Assembly (NCBI GenBank): GCA_020200675.1
Contig: JAIVIG010000426.1
Span: 1 to 5,417, forward strand
Source: Actinomycetota bacterium
GTDB lineage: Bacteria; Actinomycetota; Rubrobacteria; Rubrobacterales; Rubrobacteraceae
Length of the DNA stretch: 5,417 nt
Reading direction: 5' to 3'
Position 1 is the stretch's first letter. Each line of letters begins with the position of its first letter. A program made the position numbers and the translations under genes. Below the pieces are notes generated by a model. It was given only the letters and a program-made list of their open reading frames with translations. It was not told the DNA's origin and searched no databases. Of the stretch, positions 5,320-5,417 are shown one piece after another.

Positions 5320-5417
5320 CTAAACCTCGTAGCCCGGCTGCCTGATACAACCACAGATGACGTGCACCTTGTGCCTCAAGCGCTCCTTGGCCTTGCGTAA
5401 CTCGCTCCGTAGCTCCA
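5320..5417 (-). CDS. C-terminal 31 residues of an unidentified protein
   Basis: The frame read leftward from 5415 gives ELRSELRKAKERLRHK, a charged stretch with coiled-coil character, then VHVICGCIRQPGYEV and a TAG stop at 5320-5322. About three quarters of its third codon positions are G or C, like the clear genes here. A competing open frame, reading on to about 5246, has many A/T third positions. This makes the shorter frame the likely true gene end. I do not recognise the family. The two close cysteines (CGC) are notable but insufficient to name a function. It points the same way as the operon but is 469 bp from it. Confidence 0.5.
   Translation of the reverse strand, partial: ELRSELRKAKERLRHKVHVICGCIRQPGYEV

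Overview
The window is GC-rich, with strongly GC-biased third codon positions and GGAGG-type ribosome binding sites. Every gene I can support is on the minus strand. The protein styles suggest a high-GC actinobacterium, and the set as a whole reminds me of Rubrobacter or relatives. These styles include Gly/Pro-rich insertions in a GT39-type glycosyltransferase and a DPM1-like family 2 glycosyltransferase next to it. The organism assignment is inference, since there is no marker gene here.

Layout in the direction of transcription (right to left): (1) 5417-5320, the C-terminal end of an unidentified protein. (2) 5319-4851, about 470 bp without a convincing gene. It holds a 45-bp dyad, five copies of the CATAGG/CCTATG hexamer and a duplicated pair of 10-bp motifs. 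(3) 4850-2975, a GT39/YkcB-like membrane glycosyltransferase broken by an internal deletion plus frameshift near 4416. (4) 2971-1844, an intact UPF0104 (lysylphosphatidylglycerol synthase TM-region family) membrane protein. (5) 1784-1074, a cytoplasmic family 2 glycosyltransferase resembling polyprenyl/dolichyl-phosphate sugar synthases, with an apparent in-frame loss of roughly 60 residues. (6) 1081-863, a 72-residue uncharacterised protein overlapping the previous gene by 8 bp. (7) 810-1, the first 270 residues of a sugar-1-phosphate nucleotidyltransferase that runs off the window.

The genes read as one operon for exporting sugars through a lipid carrier. The nucleotidyltransferase would make an NDP-sugar, the GT2 enzyme would put the sugar on a polyprenyl phosphate, and a membrane protein such as the UPF0104 member might help it cross or be used at the membrane. 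The GT39 enzyme would then transfer the sugar to an acceptor outside the cytoplasmic membrane. The GT2/GT39 pairing resembles Bacillus ykcC/ykcB. The substrate and acceptor cannot be read from the sequence.

The main surprise is that both glycosyltransferases lack an internal block of their conserved fold while the gene between them is intact. Either the pathway is decaying in this strain or the sequence contains two assembly or joining errors. Both junctions fall at the same hexamer (GATCGA on the coding strand), so the artefact explanation deserves testing first. I did not find a convincing new system such as a defence island, a CRISPR array or a mobile element.
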